64,000 nt of DNA from Hallella colorans (lineage in GTDB: Bacteria > Bacteroidota > Bacteroidia > Bacteroidales > Bacteroidaceae), in contig NZ_QENY01000017.1 of the NCBI RefSeq assembly GCF_003096815.1, positions 1-64,000 on the forward strand, written 5' to 3'. Of this stretch, positions 36,202-46,812 are shown in pieces. The position numbers and the translations under genes were made by a program. The notes below the pieces were generated by a model. That model was not told where the DNA came from and made no database searches. It was given only the letters and a program-made list of their open reading frames with translations. Each line of letters begins with the position of its first letter. Position 1 is the stretch's first letter.

Positions 36202-37194
36202 TTATTCTTTGTCCAATTTGTATTTTGAAATATCAGTTCCAAATGATAGATTCAGACTCTCAAGCAAATCATCAAGCTCTGAGAGCGATTTCTTACCAAA
36301 ATTGCGGAACTTCAAGAGATCGGTCTTATTATACTGTACAAGGTCGCCAAGTGTTTCCACATCGGCAGCTTTCAGACAATTAAGCGCACGAACACTAAGA
36401 TTTAAATCAATCAACTTAGTCTTAAGTAATTGACGCATATGAAGCACTTCTTCATCAAACTCTTGGTTGCCATCTTGATCTGGATTTTCTAATGTAATCT
36501 TTTCGTCAGAGAACAACATGAAGTGATGAATAAGTATCTTTGCTGCTTCTTTGAGAGCATCTTTAGGATGTATGGAACCATCCGTAGTGACTTCTAAACA
36601 AAGCTTATCGTAATCGGTTTTTTGCTCAACACGAGTGGGCTCTATTTTATATTTCACATTACGGATAGGGGTGTAGATAGAATCAATGGGAAGTACATTT
36701 ACATCTGTGCAGAACTGACGGTTCTCATCTGCGAGAACATATCCACGACCTTTGTTGATAGTGAGATCAATCTGCATAGATGCCTTGGAGTCTAAATGAC
36801 AAATCACCAAATCAGGATTTAACACTTCAAATCCAGTCAGATACTTACCAATATCACCTGCTTTGAATTCTGTGGAATTCTCTACGGTGATACTAACTTT
36901 CTCGTTCTCGAATTCTTCTACTACTTGTTTGAATCGAACTTGTTTGAGATTCAAAATGATGTTGGTTACATCTTCCTTTACACCCGGCACAGAAGAAAAT
37001 TCATGCTCAACGCCTGCAATGCGCACAGTATTGATAGCAAAACCTTCTAAGGATGAAAGGAGGATGCGGCGCAAGGCGTTACCAATGGTAACACCAAAAC
37101 CTGGCTCAAGAGGTGAGAACTCAAACTTTCCCAAACACTCTGTTGCCTCCAGCATCACAACTTTATCAGGTTTTTGAAATGCTAATATCGCCAT
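36202..37194 (-). CDS. rpoA: RNA polymerase alpha subunit
   Basis: Alpha dimerises to nucleate RNA polymerase and contacts activators. The 330-residue protein has the N-terminal domains I and II ([15 protein letters not shown] near 41-55; [15 protein letters not shown]) and a C-terminal helix-hairpin-helix domain (about 265-320, [20 protein letters not shown]). Length and order are normal. It follows rpsD after 12 nt. Confidence 0.97.
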   Translation of the reverse strand: MAILAFQKPDKVVMLEATECLGKFEFSPLEPGFGVTIGNALRRILLSSLEGFAINTVRIAGVEHEFSSVPGVKEDVTNIILNLKQVRFKQVVEEFENEKVSITVENSTEFKAGDIGKYLTGFEVLNPDLVICHLDSKASMQIDLTINKGRGYVLADENRQFCTDVNVLPIDSIYTPIRNVKYKIEPTRVEQKTDYDKLCLEVTTDGSIHPKDALKEAAKILIHHFMLFSDEKITLENPDQDGNQEFDEEVLHMRQLLKTKLIDLNLSVRALNCLKAADVETLGDLVQYNKTDLLKFRNFGKKSLSELDDLLESLNLSFGTDISKYKLDKE

Positions 37195-37206
37195 TAATTT
37201 AATGAT

Positions 37207-37815
37207 TTATTGTTTAGAGTACAACTCTACGATTAATTGTTCCTTTATATTCTCGGGGATATCCTCACGCTCGGGTATATGCAAAAATTTGCCACTCTTG
37301 GTATGCTCATCCCACTCAACCCAAGGATACTTGCTATGATTGAAACCCGCAAGAGCCTCACTCACGACTTCGAGAGATTTTGACTTCTCACGAACACCAA
37401 TAACCTGACCTGGCTTAACGGAATATGAAGGAATTCGAACAACTTGCCCGTCTACGATGATGTGTTTGTGATTAACTAACTGACGCGCAGCAGCACGAGT
37501 TGGGGCAATGCCCAAGCGGTAAACAACATTATCCAAACGACTCTCAAGAAGTTGGAGAAGCACTTCACCTGTAATGCCGCCACTTTTAGCCGCCTTAACA
37601 AACAGGTTGCGGAATTGACGCTCTAATACACCATAAGTGTATTTTGCTTTTTGTTTCTCCGCAAGCTGGAGACCATACTCAGACTGTTTGCGGCGACGAT
37701 CATTTCCATGTTGCCCTGGAGGAAAATTACGCTTAGCGAGTACCTTATCCGGACCGAAAATGGGTTCGCCGAAACGGCGTGAAATTCGAGATTTAGGACC
37801 TATATATCTTGCCAT
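37207..37815 (-). CDS. rpsD: Ribosomal protein uS4
   Basis: The 202-residue protein begins [20 protein letters not shown]. It has the S4 RNA-binding domain near 95-155 ([36 protein letters not shown]). It lacks the N-terminal Cys residues of zinc-binding S4 and so is a C-minus form. S4 is a primary 16S binder and often represses its own operon. Confidence 0.96.
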   Translation of the reverse strand: MARYIGPKSRISRRFGEPIFGPDKVLAKRNFPPGQHGNDRRRKQSEYGLQLAEKQKAKYTYGVLERQFRNLFVKAAKSGGITGEVLLQLLESRLDNVVYRLGIAPTRAAARQLVNHKHIIVDGQVVRIPSYSVKPGQVIGVREKSKSLEVVSEALAGFNHSKYPWVEWDEHTKSGKFLHIPEREDIPENIKEQLIVELYSKQ

Positions 37816-37858
37816 AATATTTTATTATTTTAATCTATTGTATTTTGAATACACACTA

Positions 37859-38248
37859 CTATACACGACGGCGTTTCGGAGGACGACATCCGTTGTGTGG
37901 AAGTGGAGTAACATCAATAATCTCCGTCACCTCTATTCCTGCCCCATGTACGGCACGAATAGCACTTTCACGACCGTTACCTGGCCCTTTGACATAAGCT
38001 TTCACTTTACGCAAGCCTAAACCATAAGCTACCTTGGCACAGTCCTCTGCCGCTACCTGAGCTGCATAGGGAGTATTCTTTTTGGAACCACGAAATCCCA
38101 TCTTACCAGCTGATGACCAAGAAATAACCTGACCCTCACTATTGGCAAGTGATACAATGATATTATTGAATGAACTATGAACATGAAGCTGTCCCATTGC
38201 GTCCACTCTTACGTTTCTCTTTTTAGATGTTGCTTTTGTTTTTGCCAT
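37859..38248 (-). CDS. rpsK: Ribosomal protein uS11
   Basis: This 129-residue protein carries the S11 motifs [12 protein letters not shown] near 22-33, [18 protein letters not shown] near 90-107 and the conserved C-terminal [18 protein letters not shown]. It binds 16S RNA in the platform near the mRNA exit. Gap of 20 nt from rpsM. Confidence 0.96.
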   Translation of the reverse strand: MAKTKATSKKRNVRVDAMGQLHVHSSFNNIIVSLANSEGQVISWSSAGKMGFRGSKKNTPYAAQVAAEDCAKVAYGLGLRKVKAYVKGPGNGRESAIRAVHGAGIEVTEIIDVTPLPHNGCRPPKRRRV

Positions 38249-38268
38249 AATTAATTTCCTCCTATAAA

Positions 38269-38649
38269 TTACTTAGTAGCCTTTTTCTTGTTAGCAACAG
38301 TCTTCTTTCTACCCTTACGGGTACGAGCATTATTCTTTGTGCTCTGTCCGCGAACGGGAAGACCATTACGATGACGAACGCCACGATAGCAGCCTATGTC
38401 CATCAAACGCTTGATACTCATTTGTATCTCCGAACGGAGATCACCTTCTACTTTGTAGCCTGCGCTGATAATTTCACGGATTTTAGCTGCTTGGTCATCT
38501 GACCATTCACTGACTTTAAGGTCACGGCTCACGCCGGCTTGATCCAATATCTTTGCTGAACTACTTCGACCTATACCATAAATATAGGTCAATGCGATTT
38601 CGCCACACTTGTTTTGGGGCAAATCTACTCCAACAATTCTTATTGCCAT
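38269..38649 (-). CDS. rpsM: Ribosomal protein uS13
   Basis: The 126-residue protein has the S13 start [20 protein letters not shown], the [15 protein letters not shown] motif near 93-107 and a basic tail ([18 protein letters not shown]) that contacts the P-site tRNA. A promoter-like -7 box lies 49 nt upstream. Confidence 0.96.
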   Translation of the reverse strand: MAIRIVGVDLPQNKCGEIALTYIYGIGRSSSAKILDQAGVSRDLKVSEWSDDQAAKIREIISAGYKVEGDLRSEIQMSIKRLMDIGCYRGVRHRNGLPVRGQSTKNNARTRKGRKKTVANKKKATK

Positions 38650-38697
38650 TTGTTGATTGAATAAAAAAATTAAATGTTTAATTTGTCAAAAATCACA

Positions 38698-38705
38698 CAA
38701 AGTTA
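38698..38705 (-). promoter_or_regulatory. Possible internal promoter -7 box before rpsM
   Basis: TAACTTTG on the minus strand lies in the unusually long 100-nt gap between rpmJ and rpsM. An adjacent 7-bp stem (ACTAATT/AATTAGT) precedes it. The alpha operon may therefore also be expressed from here. Confidence 0.4.
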
Positions 38706-38749
38706 CTAATTAATTGTCGCAATTAGTTCCTTTTTGTTAAATTTTAACA

Positions 38750-38866
38750 TTAACCCTGGCGTAATTTGAACTTAGGGTTTTTCTTGTTAATGACGAACAG
38801 ACGACCTTTTCGACGAACAATCTTACAGTCAGGTGTACGCTTCTTTACTGATGCTCTTGTCTTCAT
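38750..38866 (-). CDS. rpmJ: Ribosomal protein bL36
   Basis: A 38-residue frame, [15 protein letters not shown] to PKFKLRQG, is bL36. Only one Cys remains (Cys14) where zinc-binding L36 has three Cys and one His, so this is the zinc-independent form. It is 25 nt downstream of infA. Confidence 0.93.
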   Translation of the reverse strand: MKTRASVKKRTPDCKIVRRKGRLFVINKKNPKFKLRQG

Positions 38867-38891
38867 ATCCTTAAGCTATCTATTAATTATT

Positions 38892-39110
38892 TTATTTGTA
38901 TCTGAACTCTATTCTCCCCTTAGTCAAATCATAGGGGCTCATAGCCACCTTCACCTTGTCTCCGGGAAGAATTTTTATGTAATGTAAACGCATCTTGCCA
39001 GAAATATTCGCGATTATTTGAACTCCATTTTCAAGCTCAACACGGAACATAGCATTGGAAAGATTTTCTATTACTGTACCATCTTGTTCTATTGCAGACT
39101 GTTTTGACAT
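38892..39110 (-). CDS. infA: Translation initiation factor IF-1
   Basis: The 72-residue protein is an S1/OB-fold factor: [40 protein letters not shown] and [18 protein letters not shown] are the family's conserved stretches. It occupies the A-site during initiation. It starts 5 nt after the end of the map remnant. Confidence 0.96.
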   Translation of the reverse strand: MSKQSAIEQDGTVIENLSNAMFRVELENGVQIIANISGKMRLHYIKILPGDKVKVAMSPYDLTKGRIEFRYK

Positions 39111-39115
39111 AAATA

Positions 39116-39592
39116 TTAATTTCCTTCTTGTTTTTCTTTTTCCTCAAACGTTGATAAAATCTCAGCACGACCTTTTCTGACTGCTTTTGTGTGCTCAAAA
39201 AGAGCAGATAGTTTTGCTATATTGTGTTACAATGTCCCACTTATTAGAAAGCATCAAAACTTTGCGAGTACTACCCCATCATCACCAATGTCACTTTAGC
39301 TATACACATTCCTGCTTTAAGCATTATGCCACTGCATCAAGTTCCATAATTAGTAACCTTGTTAACAGATATGTAAATGGAGTCATGAAAAGAACCTCCG
39401 TATGGATTGGAAAATTCTTACATGTTGGCTCGGCTTCATGATCACGAGTATACTGCTCAGCAATTCTGTTAAGTTGAAGTGTCGTAACACCTGGCCTTAT
39501 ATATCGTCCTACCTCCGCTATTGTAGCACCTACTAACTGGTTTGCCTTTACATAAGGTTAATTTCATCTTCTGTCTTCAGAGAGGTCTTCAT
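39116..39592 (-). pseudogene. map: Decayed methionine aminopeptidase gene
   Basis: The remnant sits at map's usual place between secY and infA. Reading the three minus frames in turn recovers family segments in order: MKTSLKTEDEINLM at 39592 (then a stop), QLVGATIAEVGRYIRPGVTTLQL, FSNPYGGSFHDSIYISVNKV joined directly to TNYGT, LKAGMCIA, and LSALFEHTKAVRKGRAEILS near the end. The middle (about 90 codons, with most metal-binding residues) is deleted, and several stops and frameshifts separate the pieces. Normal length is about 265 codons against 159 here. A functional copy must be elsewhere in the genome. Confidence 0.88.
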
Positions 39593-39604
39593 CCAAAAGA
39601 GAAA

Positions 39605-40945
39605 TTAATAGGCACTAACAGTGCCCCCTTGCCGAGTACGACCAGAATTTAACAGTCCGTCATAGTGACGCATAAGGAGGTAGCTCTCAATTTGCTGAAG
39701 AGTGTCGATGACAACACCTACAGTGATCAGCAATGATGTACCACCAAAGAACTGTGAAAATGCACTTTGAACATCCAAAAGTCCCGCAAGAGCTGGCATA
39801 ACTGCTATAAACGCTATGAACAATGAACCAGGCAAAGTTATACGCGACATAACAATATCAATGTAATCTGCTGTATCCTTTCCAGGTTTAACACCCGGAA
39901 TGAATCCATTATTACGCTTCATATCTTCAGCCATCTGAGTTGGATTTAGGGTGATGGCTGTATAAAAATATGTAAAAGCCACAATTAGGATAACATACAC
40001 GACATTATACAACAAACTTCTATTGTTCATCATGTCTCTAACCCACCAAGATGCTCCTTCCGCTTGATATTGAACTATTGCCAAAGGAATAAACATCAAA
40101 GCCTGAGCAAAGATAATGGGCATCACATTTGCAGCGAAAAGTTTTAGAGGGATATACTGGCGAGCACCACCATACTGCTTATTGCCTACCAATCGCTTTG
40201 CATATTGCACTGGGATCTTTCTTGTTCCTTGAACTAAAAGGATAGCGGCACACACAACAGCGTAGAGGATGAGTATCTCAACGATAAACATCACAAGTCC
40301 ACCACCAGAAATAGCCGTAAATCGTGATGTCATCTCTTGCACGAACGCCTGTGGCAATCGAGCAATAATACCAAGCATAATGATAAGAGATATGCCATTT
40401 CCAACTCCTTTGTCTGTAATACGCTCACCCAACCATAGAATGAACATACTTCCTGCTGCAAGGATAATTGTTGCCGGGATCATAAATACGCTCCAAGAAA
40501 TACCACTGGCTAAAGCACCACTGGCTTGCATCTTCAAGTTAATAAGATAACTCGGAGCCTGAAACAGTAGAATAGCTACTGTAAGAATACGAGTATACCA
40601 CTGTATTTTTTTCCGGCCACTTTCTCCTTCACGCTGCATTTTTTGAAAATAAGGTACAGCGACAGCAAGAAGTTGCATAACAATAGAAGCTGAGATATAA
40701 GGCATAATTCCAAGCGCAAATATAGATGCGTTAGAAAATGCTCCACCAGAGAACATGTCAAGCAGTGACATCAAGCCACCCGCCGTTTGCGACTGTAATT
40801 GGTCAAGTTTAGCTGGATCGATGCCTGGTAATACAACAAAAGATCCAAAACGGTATATAGCCGTAAACAAAAGAGTGACGAGAAGTCGCTGACGCAAATC
40901 CTCCACTCTCCAACAGTTCTTTAGTGTCTCTATTAACTTTTTCAT
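39605..40945 (-). CDS. secY: Preprotein translocase subunit SecY
   Basis: SecY forms the protein-conducting channel of the Sec translocon. The 446-residue product has ten membrane helices; recognisable are the first helix RLLVTLLFTAIYRFGSFVVL, the plug region GLMSLLDMFSGGAFSNASIF near 56-75, the TM5 region and the cytoplasmic loops with RTRKIPVQYAKR-type sequence near 240. It starts 2 nt after the rplO stop. Confidence 0.96.
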   Translation of the reverse strand: MKKLIETLKNCWRVEDLRQRLLVTLLFTAIYRFGSFVVLPGIDPAKLDQLQSQTAGGLMSLLDMFSGGAFSNASIFALGIMPYISASIVMQLLAVAVPYFQKMQREGESGRKKIQWYTRILTVAILLFQAPSYLINLKMQASGALASGISWSVFMIPATIILAAGSMFILWLGERITDKGVGNGISLIIMLGIIARLPQAFVQEMTSRFTAISGGGLVMFIVEILILYAVVCAAILLVQGTRKIPVQYAKRLVGNKQYGGARQYIPLKLFAANVMPIIFAQALMFIPLAIVQYQAEGASWWVRDMMNNRSLLYNVVYVILIVAFTYFYTAITLNPTQMAEDMKRNNGFIPGVKPGKDTADYIDIVMSRITLPGSLFIAFIAVMPALAGLLDVQSAFSQFFGGTSLLITVGVVIDTLQQIESYLLMRHYDGLLNSGRTRQGGTVSAY

Positions 40946-40947
40946 TG

Positions 40948-41394
40948 TTAAATTATAGTTGTTTTTCCACCAACAGCTTTAATAGCCTCTTCCGCAGATT
41001 TTGAGAAAGCGTTAGCTTCTACTTCAAGTTTTGCTTTCAACTCACCATCTCCAAGTATTTTGACAAGTTCCCTACCATTGGTTATGCGTGCATCAACAAG
41101 CTCCGCGATGCCAATCTTAGCAAGGGATTTCTCTTCTGCCAATTTCTGAAGAACGGAAAGATTAATAGCCAAATATTCCTTATGGTTAATGTTCTTAAAA
41201 CCAGATTTTGGAACACGACGTTGCAAAGGCATCTGTCCTCCTTCAAATCCGATCTTTCTTTTATAACCAGAACGAGACTTGGCCCCCTTGTGTCCACGGG
41301 TAGAGGTGCCACCCAGGCCTGAGCCGGTGCCACGACCTATACGACGACGTGAATGAGTAGAACCCTCTGTTGGTTTCAAATTATTTAGTTTCAT
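40948..41394 (-). CDS. rplO: Ribosomal protein uL15
   Basis: The 148-residue protein starts [20 protein letters not shown] and has the basic Gly-rich N-terminal tail ([20 protein letters not shown]) that penetrates the 50S core, and the C-terminal domain with [19 protein letters not shown]. Confidence 0.96.
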   Translation of the reverse strand: MKLNNLKPTEGSTHSRRRIGRGTGSGLGGTSTRGHKGAKSRSGYKRKIGFEGGQMPLQRRVPKSGFKNINHKEYLAINLSVLQKLAEEKSLAKIGIAELVDARITNGRELVKILGDGELKAKLEVEANAFSKSAEEAIKAVGGKTTII

Positions 41395-41426
41395 GATTTC
41401 GTCTGAATTATCTGAATTAAAACTTA

Positions 41427-41603
41427 TTACTTGACTACTTCCACCAAATGGTGAACTTTGCGAACCATCCCTAAATTACTGGGAGTATCGTCTATTTCAA
41501 CTACCTGAGAAATCTTACGTAGTCCTAAAGAACGAAGTGTCTTTTTCTGATCAACAGGATAACCAATGGCGCTCCTTATCTGCTTTACTTTAATAGTTGA
41601 CAT
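41427..41603 (-). CDS. rpmD: Ribosomal protein uL30
   Basis: The frame encodes 58 residues, [16 protein letters not shown] to VHHLVEVVK, with the [12 protein letters not shown] stretch characteristic of L30. It lies between rpsE (17 nt) and rplO. Confidence 0.93.
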   Translation of the reverse strand: MSTIKVKQIRSAIGYPVDQKKTLRSLGLRKISQVVEIDDTPSNLGMVRKVHHLVEVVK

Positions 41604-41620
41604 TGTGTATTTCTCCTTGA

Positions 41621-42133
41621 TTAACCGTTAAACACTTTATCCATTGTAACTCCACGCTCACCAGCTATTTGATAGGCATCACGCATTTCCGCTAATGCTT
41701 TTATAGTGGCCTTAACAAGGTTATGAGCATTTGTAGAACCTTTAGATTTAGCTATCACATCAGTAATACCAGCGCTCACCAATACAGCACGCATAGCACC
41801 ACCGGCCTTCAGTCCAGTACCTTCTGCTGCAGGTTTAAGAAGCACTTGAGCTCCACCATATTTTACCTCAACTTCATGAGGTACTGTACCCTTAAGGACA
41901 GGAACCTGAACTAAATTTTTCTTAGCGGCCTCAGTGCCTTTAGCTATTGCAGCAGTAACCTCACCAGCTTTTCCCAAACCATAGCCAATAACACCTTTGC
42001 CATCACCTACTACGACAATGGCAGCGAAAGTGAAGGTACGACCACCCTTTGTAACTTTTGTTACACGGTTAATAGCAACTAAACGGTCTTTTAATTCTGT
42101 GTCACTATTTATATTTACTTTATTCATTGCCAT
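41621..42133 (-). CDS. rpsE: Ribosomal protein uS5
   Basis: The 170-residue protein has the double-stranded RNA-binding-like domain ([20 protein letters not shown] near 14-33; [20 protein letters not shown]) and the C-terminal domain with [20 protein letters not shown] near 104-125. It is involved in decoding accuracy. Confidence 0.96.
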   Translation of the reverse strand: MAMNKVNINSDTELKDRLVAINRVTKVTKGGRTFTFAAIVVVGDGKGVIGYGLGKAGEVTAAIAKGTEAAKKNLVQVPVLKGTVPHEVEVKYGGAQVLLKPAAEGTGLKAGGAMRAVLVSAGITDVIAKSKGSTNAHNLVKATIKALAEMRDAYQIAGERGVTMDKVFNG

Positions 42134-42139
42134 ATTCGT

Positions 42140-42484
42140 TTAAAAATTAAGACCAGCTTTACGTGCCGCATCAGCAAGTGCCTGCACACGACCATGATAA
42201 AGATATCCATTTCTGTCAAAAACAACGGATTCTACTCCTGCGGCTTTAGCTTTCTGAGCAATCATTTCTCCAACCTTTTCGGCTTGCTCACTTTTGGGGA
42301 GTTTCTCCATTCCAAGAGATGACGCACAAGCCAAAGTATTACCCTCTAAATCATTAATGATCTGAGCATATATTTGCTTGTTTGAGCGGAAAACGCTAAG
42401 ACGTGGTCGCTCTGCTGTTCCATTAACATTCTTACGAATACGGAACTTTATCTTAATTCGTCTTTGTTCTTTCTTTGTTGTCAT
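42140..42484 (-). CDS. rplR: Ribosomal protein uL18
   Basis: The 114-residue protein binds 5S rRNA. The start [20 protein letters not shown] at 42484 is preferred to MI two codons earlier. [20 protein letters not shown] and the C-terminal [19 protein letters not shown] are diagnostic. Confidence 0.95.
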   Translation of the reverse strand: MTTKKEQRRIKIKFRIRKNVNGTAERPRLSVFRSNKQIYAQIINDLEGNTLACASSLGMEKLPKSEQAEKVGEMIAQKAKAAGVESVVFDRNGYLYHGRVQALADAARKAGLNF

Positions 42485-42506
42485 AATCATAAACTCTTAA
42501 TAAAAT

Positions 42507-43079
42507 TTACTTAGCAGCTGCTGTCTTACCAGACTTTCTGCGAATAACTTCGCCCTTAAACAAGATACCCTTACCCTTATAAGGTTCAGGCTTACGGAAA
42601 GAACGAATTTTTGCACAAATCAACCCTAACAACTGCTTGTCTGCACTTTGAAGAGTGATGACCGGACTTTGATTTCTCTCAGACTTTGTTTCAACCTTGA
42701 CTTCTTTCGGCAACTCCAAATAGATTGGGTGAGTATAGCCAAGTGAGAACTCTATAAGATTTCCTTGATTTGAAACACGGTAACCAACACCGACAAGTAC
42801 AAGCTCTTTTGTGTAGCCCTCGCTAACACCAACAACCATATTATTGATCAAAGAGCGGTACAAACCATGAAAAGCCTGTTTTTGTTTATAATCTATAGGG
42901 CTGCTCTCGTCAATTTCAAGAACAATTTGACCGTCGTTATTATTCAATTTAATAGAAGAGCTAATCTCTTGGGCAAGCTCTCCCTTGGGCCCTTTTACAG
43001 TAACGATATTACTTTTCTCATCGAAGCTAACCGTAACTCCTGATGGTATGCTAATTGGTAATTTTCCTATTCTAGACAT
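42507..43079 (-). CDS. rplF: Ribosomal protein uL6
   Basis: The 190-residue protein begins MSRIGKLPISIPSGVTVSFD at 43079 (five upstream codons in the frame are unlikely to be used). Two repeats carry L6 signatures, including GLYRSLINNMVVGVSEGYTK and the end PEPYKGKGILFKGEVIRRKS. Confidence 0.95.
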   Translation of the reverse strand: MSRIGKLPISIPSGVTVSFDEKSNIVTVKGPKGELAQEISSSIKLNNNDGQIVLEIDESSPIDYKQKQAFHGLYRSLINNMVVGVSEGYTKELVLVGVGYRVSNQGNLIEFSLGYTHPIYLELPKEVKVETKSERNQSPVITLQSADKQLLGLICAKIRSFRKPEPYKGKGILFKGEVIRRKSGKTAAAK

Positions 43080-43094
43080 ATTCAAATCCTCCAA

Positions 43095-43490
43095 TTAATA
43101 GATGTAGCAAAGAATCTCACCACCAATCTTCAAGTCGCGCGCTTCTTTGTCTGTCATTACACCTTGCGACGTGGATAAAATAGCAATACCCAGTCCATTA
43201 ATTACTCTCGGCATATCTTTGTATCCAGTATACATTCGTAAACCTGGCGAAGACACGCGCTTCAAACTCTTGATAGCATTTTGTTTTGATACAGGGTTAT
43301 ACTTCAATGCTACTTTAATAGTTCCCTGTGGTCCATCTTCGATAAACTTGTAGTTTAAGATGTAACCCTTTTCGAAGAGAATCTTAGTAATCGATTTCTT
43401 CATGTTAGATGCAGGAATCTCCACGACACGATGATGTGCCATAATCGCATTCCTCAATCTTGTCAGATAATCTGCTATTGGATCTGTCAT
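43095..43490 (-). CDS. rpsH: Ribosomal protein uS8
   Basis: The 131-residue protein starts MTDPIADYLTRLRNA and ends with the conserved ILSTSQGVMTDKEARDLKIGGE-type region. S8 binds 16S helix 21 and in many bacteria represses the spc operon by binding its mRNA; no such site is shown here. Confidence 0.96.
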   Translation of the reverse strand: MTDPIADYLTRLRNAIMAHHRVVEIPASNMKKSITKILFEKGYILNYKFIEDGPQGTIKVALKYNPVSKQNAIKSLKRVSSPGLRMYTGYKDMPRVINGLGIAILSTSQGVMTDKEARDLKIGGEILCYIY

Positions 43491-43608
43491 AAATATAAAG
43501 TTTAATTAATCGGGACTACCCCGACAATATTAAAAATATCTTCCTATACAAATCAAGGTTGTTAGCGGTCCCACATGACTAACAAGCCTTAACTATTCCA
43601 TAAAGATT

Positions 43609-43911
43609 CTACCAGCTTGCCTTTTTAATTCCTGGTATAAGTCCCTGTGATGCCATCTCGCGAAACTGGATACGAGAGATTCCAAATTGGCGAATGTATC
43701 CCTTTGGACGTCCCGTGATTTTACAACGGTTATGAAGACGAATGGGATTTGCATTCTTTGGAATTGCCTGAAGCTTACGAGCAGCCTCATACGCCTCTGC
43801 AGGGTTTTCAGTAGTCGCGATAATCTTTTTTAAAGCCGCACGTTTCTCTGCATATCGAGCAACAAGTTTCTCACGCTTTACCTCGCGAGCTTTCATTGAT
43901 TCTTTTGCCAT
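43609..43911 (-). CDS. rpsN: Ribosomal protein uS14, zinc-independent type
   Basis: The 100-residue protein has [20 protein letters not shown] near the C-terminus but only one Cys, lacking the CxxC pairs of the zinc form. Its length fits the long C-minus class. It follows rplE by 6 nt, and a 118-nt gap separates it from rpsH. Confidence 0.95.
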   Translation of the reverse strand: MAKESMKAREVKREKLVARYAEKRAALKKIIATTENPAEAYEAARKLQAIPKNANPIRLHNRCKITGRPKGYIRQFGISRIQFREMASQGLIPGIKKASW

Positions 43912-43917
43912 ATTACA

Positions 43918-44472
43918 TTAATCGTTTTTAGCATTTTTAAAAGGAAGTCCGAAACCTTTCAGAAGTGCATAGCCCTCTTCGTCAGTTTTCGCAGAAGTAA
44001 CAAACGTTATATTCATACCCTGAATACGATCTATTTGATCAATATTGATTTCCGGGAAAATTATCTGCTCTGTCACGCCAAGCGTGTAGTTGCCACGACC
44101 ATCAAACTTAGTATTAACACCCTTAAAGTCACGGATGCGGGGCAAAGCCACACGAACAAGTTTCTCAAGAAACTCATACATGCGCTCACGACGTAATGTA
44201 ACCATAACTCCAATAGGCATTTTTTTACGAAGCTTAAAGTTTGCAATATCCTTCTTAGAATATGTAGTTACTGCTTTTTGACCGGCGATGGTACTAATCT
44301 CGTTGATAGCCACATCGATAATCTTCTTATCTTGTGTAGCGTCACCCAGTCCCTGATTAATAACTATCTTTTCTAATACAGGTACTTGCATACTTGAGGA
44401 ATAATTGAATTGCTTCTTCAGAGCAGGAGCAATCTCATCCTTATATTGCTTTTTTAATTGTGCTGTATTCAT
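43918..44472 (-). CDS. rplE: Ribosomal protein uL5
   Basis: The 184-residue 5S rRNA-binding protein shows [20 protein letters not shown] near 30-49 and [18 protein letters not shown] near 125-142. Its start ATG overlaps the rplX stop by one base. Confidence 0.96.
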   Translation of the reverse strand: MNTAQLKKQYKDEIAPALKKQFNYSSSMQVPVLEKIVINQGLGDATQDKKIIDVAINEISTIAGQKAVTTYSKKDIANFKLRKKMPIGVMVTLRRERMYEFLEKLVRVALPRIRDFKGVNTKFDGRGNYTLGVTEQIIFPEINIDQIDRIQGMNITFVTSAKTDEEGYALLKGFGLPFKNAKND

Positions 44473-44789
44473 TACTTAATTACCTCCCCTGATTTTTTTG
44501 CGATACGAATGACATTCTTACCTTCATGTTTTATAGAAACACGAGTAGCCTTGCCACTCTTTGGGTCGACATGATTCAAATTAGATACATGTATTGGCGC
44601 CTCTTGCTTAATAATTCCTCCTTGAGGATACTTCGCTGAGGGCTTAGTGCTTTTTGACACCATGTTGACACCTTCTACAATGGCGCGGTTATCATCAACC
44701 ATAACCTTGAGCACCTTGCCAGTCTTACCCTTGTCCGCACCAGCAATGACAATCACGGTATCACCTTTTCTTATATGTAACTTACTCAT
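44472..44789 (-). CDS. rplX: Ribosomal protein uL24
   Basis: This 105-residue protein has a KOW motif ([20 protein letters not shown], 9-28) and the [18 protein letters not shown] stretch near 58-75. It initiates 50S assembly. Confidence 0.95.
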   Translation of the reverse strand: MSKLHIRKGDTVIVIAGADKGKTGKVLKVMVDDNRAIVEGVNMVSKSTKPSAKYPQGGIIKQEAPIHVSNLNHVDPKSGKATRVSIKHEGKNVIRIAKKSGEVIK

Positions 44790-44808
44790 TACTTTAATTT
44801 TTTATATA

Positions 44809-45174
44809 TTAAAGAACCTCAGGTGCTAAGGAAACCACTTTCATATTGATAGCACGCAACTCTCTGGCAACAGGACCAAAAATACGACTTCCACGAAGCT
44901 CACCTGCATTGTTTAACAACACGCAAGCATTGTCGTCGAAACGTATATATGATCCATCTTGACGACGGATTTCTTTTTTTGTGCGAACAACCAAAGCTTT
45001 AGATACCGCACCCTTCTTCAAATCGCTGTTTGGTATAACGTTCTTGACAGAAACGACAATCACGTCACCAACGCTCGCATAACGGCGGCCCGTGCCTCCA
45101 AGTACACGAATGCACATGGCTTCACGCGCACCACTGTTATCACATACTGTAAGTTTAGTTAATGCCTGTATCAT
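44809..45174 (-). CDS. rplN: Ribosomal protein uL14
   Basis: The 121-residue protein starts [20 protein letters not shown] and has the conserved [20 protein letters not shown] near 58-77 and the end [20 protein letters not shown]. Confidence 0.96.
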   Translation of the reverse strand: MIQALTKLTVCDNSGAREAMCIRVLGGTGRRYASVGDVIVVSVKNVIPNSDLKKGAVSKALVVRTKKEIRRQDGSYIRFDDNACVLLNNAGELRGSRIFGPVARELRAINMKVVSLAPEVL

Positions 45175-45176
45175 AA

Positions 45177-45434
45177 TTACTTAGCTTTTTCTACGATTTG
45201 TATTAATCTCCATCTCTTAGTACGAGAAAGAGGGCGCGTTTCCATAATTTGTACGGTATCGCCTACATGAGCTTCATTTTTCTCGTCGTGAGCGTGGTAT
45301 TTCTTTGTCTTTTGGACAAACTTACCATAAATTGGGTGCTTCTCTTTAAACTTAGCAGCGATCACGATAGTCTTGTCCATCTTGTCGCTCACCACTACAC
45401 CTTGTCTTACTTTTCTTAAATTTCTTGTTTCCAT
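45177..45434 (-). CDS. rpsQ: Ribosomal protein uS17
   Basis: The 85-residue OB-fold protein starts [20 protein letters not shown]; the start at 45434 removes the 11-nt overlap with rpmC that the longer frame would give. [20 protein letters not shown] near 49-68 and [14 protein letters not shown] are conserved. Confidence 0.94.
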   Translation of the reverse strand: METRNLRKVRQGVVVSDKMDKTIVIAAKFKEKHPIYGKFVQKTKKYHAHDEKNEAHVGDTVQIMETRPLSRTKRWRLIQIVEKAK

Positions 45435-45441
45435 CTGTTTT

Positions 45442-45636
45442 TTACTTAACAAGTTCTCTTTGACGAAGTACAGTTTTCATGCGTGCGACATCACGACGAA
45501 CAGCTTTAATCTGCATCGGATTCTCAAGCGGAGTAACTTGATGGTTAAGCTTCATATTGTTCAAAGCTGCCTCTGTTTGCTCCAGCTTCTCGCGCAAGTC
45601 CTTGTCGGCGAGTTGTTTTATTTCTTCAATCTTCAT
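45442..45636 (-). CDS. rpmC: Ribosomal protein uL29
   Basis: A 64-residue helical hairpin protein, [20 protein letters not shown], with the [20 protein letters not shown]-like second helix. It borders the nascent-chain exit. Confidence 0.94.
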   Translation of the reverse strand: MKIEEIKQLADKDLREKLEQTEAALNNMKLNHQVTPLENPMQIKAVRRDVARMKTVLRQRELVK

Positions 45637-45638
45637 AA

Positions 45639-46067
45639 TTAAGCGTTTTTATCGTAATCACGTCTTACCACAAACTTGGTTTTAACAGGAAGTTTTTGAG
45701 CGGCAAGTCGAAGTGCCTCCTTGGCAACATCAAAACTTACGCCCTCTACTTCGAAAAGGATGCGTCCAGGAGTAACAGGTGCAACCCATCCAGCTGGGTC
45801 ACCTTTACCTTTACCCATACGCACATCAGCAGGTTTGCGTGTGATTGGTTTATCCGGGAAGATACGTATCCACACTTGCCCCTCACGATTCATGTAACGG
45901 TTGACAGCTACACGTGCTGCCTCTATCTGGCGACTATCAATCCATTTTGGCTCAAGCGTTTTGATACCAAACGAACCGAAGACCAGTTGTGTGCCACGGT
46001 GTGCGTTGCCTTTGTTGCCACGCCCATCTTGCGGCCTTCTATATTTTACTCTTTTCGGCTGTAACAT
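45639..46067 (-). CDS. rplP: Ribosomal protein uL16
   Basis: The 142-residue protein begins [20 protein letters not shown] and has [20 protein letters not shown] near 71-90 and [20 protein letters not shown] near 92-111, including the Arg usually hydroxylated in other bacteria. Confidence 0.96.
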   Translation of the reverse strand: MLQPKRVKYRRPQDGRGNKGNAHRGTQLVFGSFGIKTLEPKWIDSRQIEAARVAVNRYMNREGQVWIRIFPDKPITRKPADVRMGKGKGDPAGWVAPVTPGRILFEVEGVSFDVAKEALRLAAQKLPVKTKFVVRRDYDKNA

Positions 46068-46081
46068 AGTAACTTCTTCTT

Positions 46082-46807
46082 TTAACGGTTATTACTTCTT
46101 CTACGACCACCACGACTTTGTCTTCCTAAGCCACGATTGCCACTCTGGCGTTCCTGAGAGAAGTTAGGAGCCAAGTCACGTTTTCCGTAAACCTCACCAC
46201 GGCATATCCAAACCTTTATTCCAAGAAGACCTACTTTGGTCAACGCCTCTGTCTGGCAATAATCTATGTCAGCGCGGAAAGTATGCAGGGGGGTACGTCC
46301 TTCCTTGTACATTTCCTTTCTTGCCATTTCAGCACCATTCAAACGTCCACTGATTTGGACCTTGATACCTTCTGCTCCGGCGCGCATAGTGTTTTGGATA
46401 GCCATTTTAATAGCACGACGGTAAGCCATCATATGCTCTATTTGGCTTGCTATGTTATTAGCGACAATAGTAGCGTCAAGCTCAGGTTTCTTAACCTCGA
46501 AAATATTGATTTGAATGTCCTTGTTATAAAGTTTTTTCAACTCTTCTTTCAGCTTGTCAACATCTTGACCACCTTTACCAATAACGATACCCGGACGGGC
46601 AGTACAAATAGTAATGGTAACCAATTTCAAAGTGCGCTCAATGACAATTCGCGAAACGCTGGCTTTTTCCAAGCGTTTGTTCAAATACTTGCGGATTTTT
46701 TTATCTTCTACGATATTTTCTCCGAAGCTCTTGCCACCAAACCAATTTGAATCCCAACCACGGATAATGCCGAGGCGATTGCTTATTGGATTAACTTTCT
46801 GTCCCAT
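46082..46807 (-). CDS. rpsC: Ribosomal protein uS3
   Basis: The 241-residue protein starts [20 protein letters not shown]. It has a KH domain with the [12 protein letters not shown] loop near 75-86 and the C-terminal [20 protein letters not shown] near 182-201. A Gly/Arg/Ser-rich tail (about 218-241) follows. Confidence 0.96.
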   Translation of the reverse strand: MGQKVNPISNRLGIIRGWDSNWFGGKSFGENIVEDKKIRKYLNKRLEKASVSRIVIERTLKLVTITICTARPGIVIGKGGQDVDKLKEELKKLYNKDIQINIFEVKKPELDATIVANNIASQIEHMMAYRRAIKMAIQNTMRAGAEGIKVQISGRLNGAEMARKEMYKEGRTPLHTFRADIDYCQTEALTKVGLLGIKVWICRGEVYGKRDLAPNFSQERQSGNRGLGRQSRGGRRRSNNR

Positions 46808-46812
46808 TCTAT

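Noticed and set aside
39187-39441. A plus-strand frame across the map remnant
   Set aside because: It is antisense to recognisable map codons.
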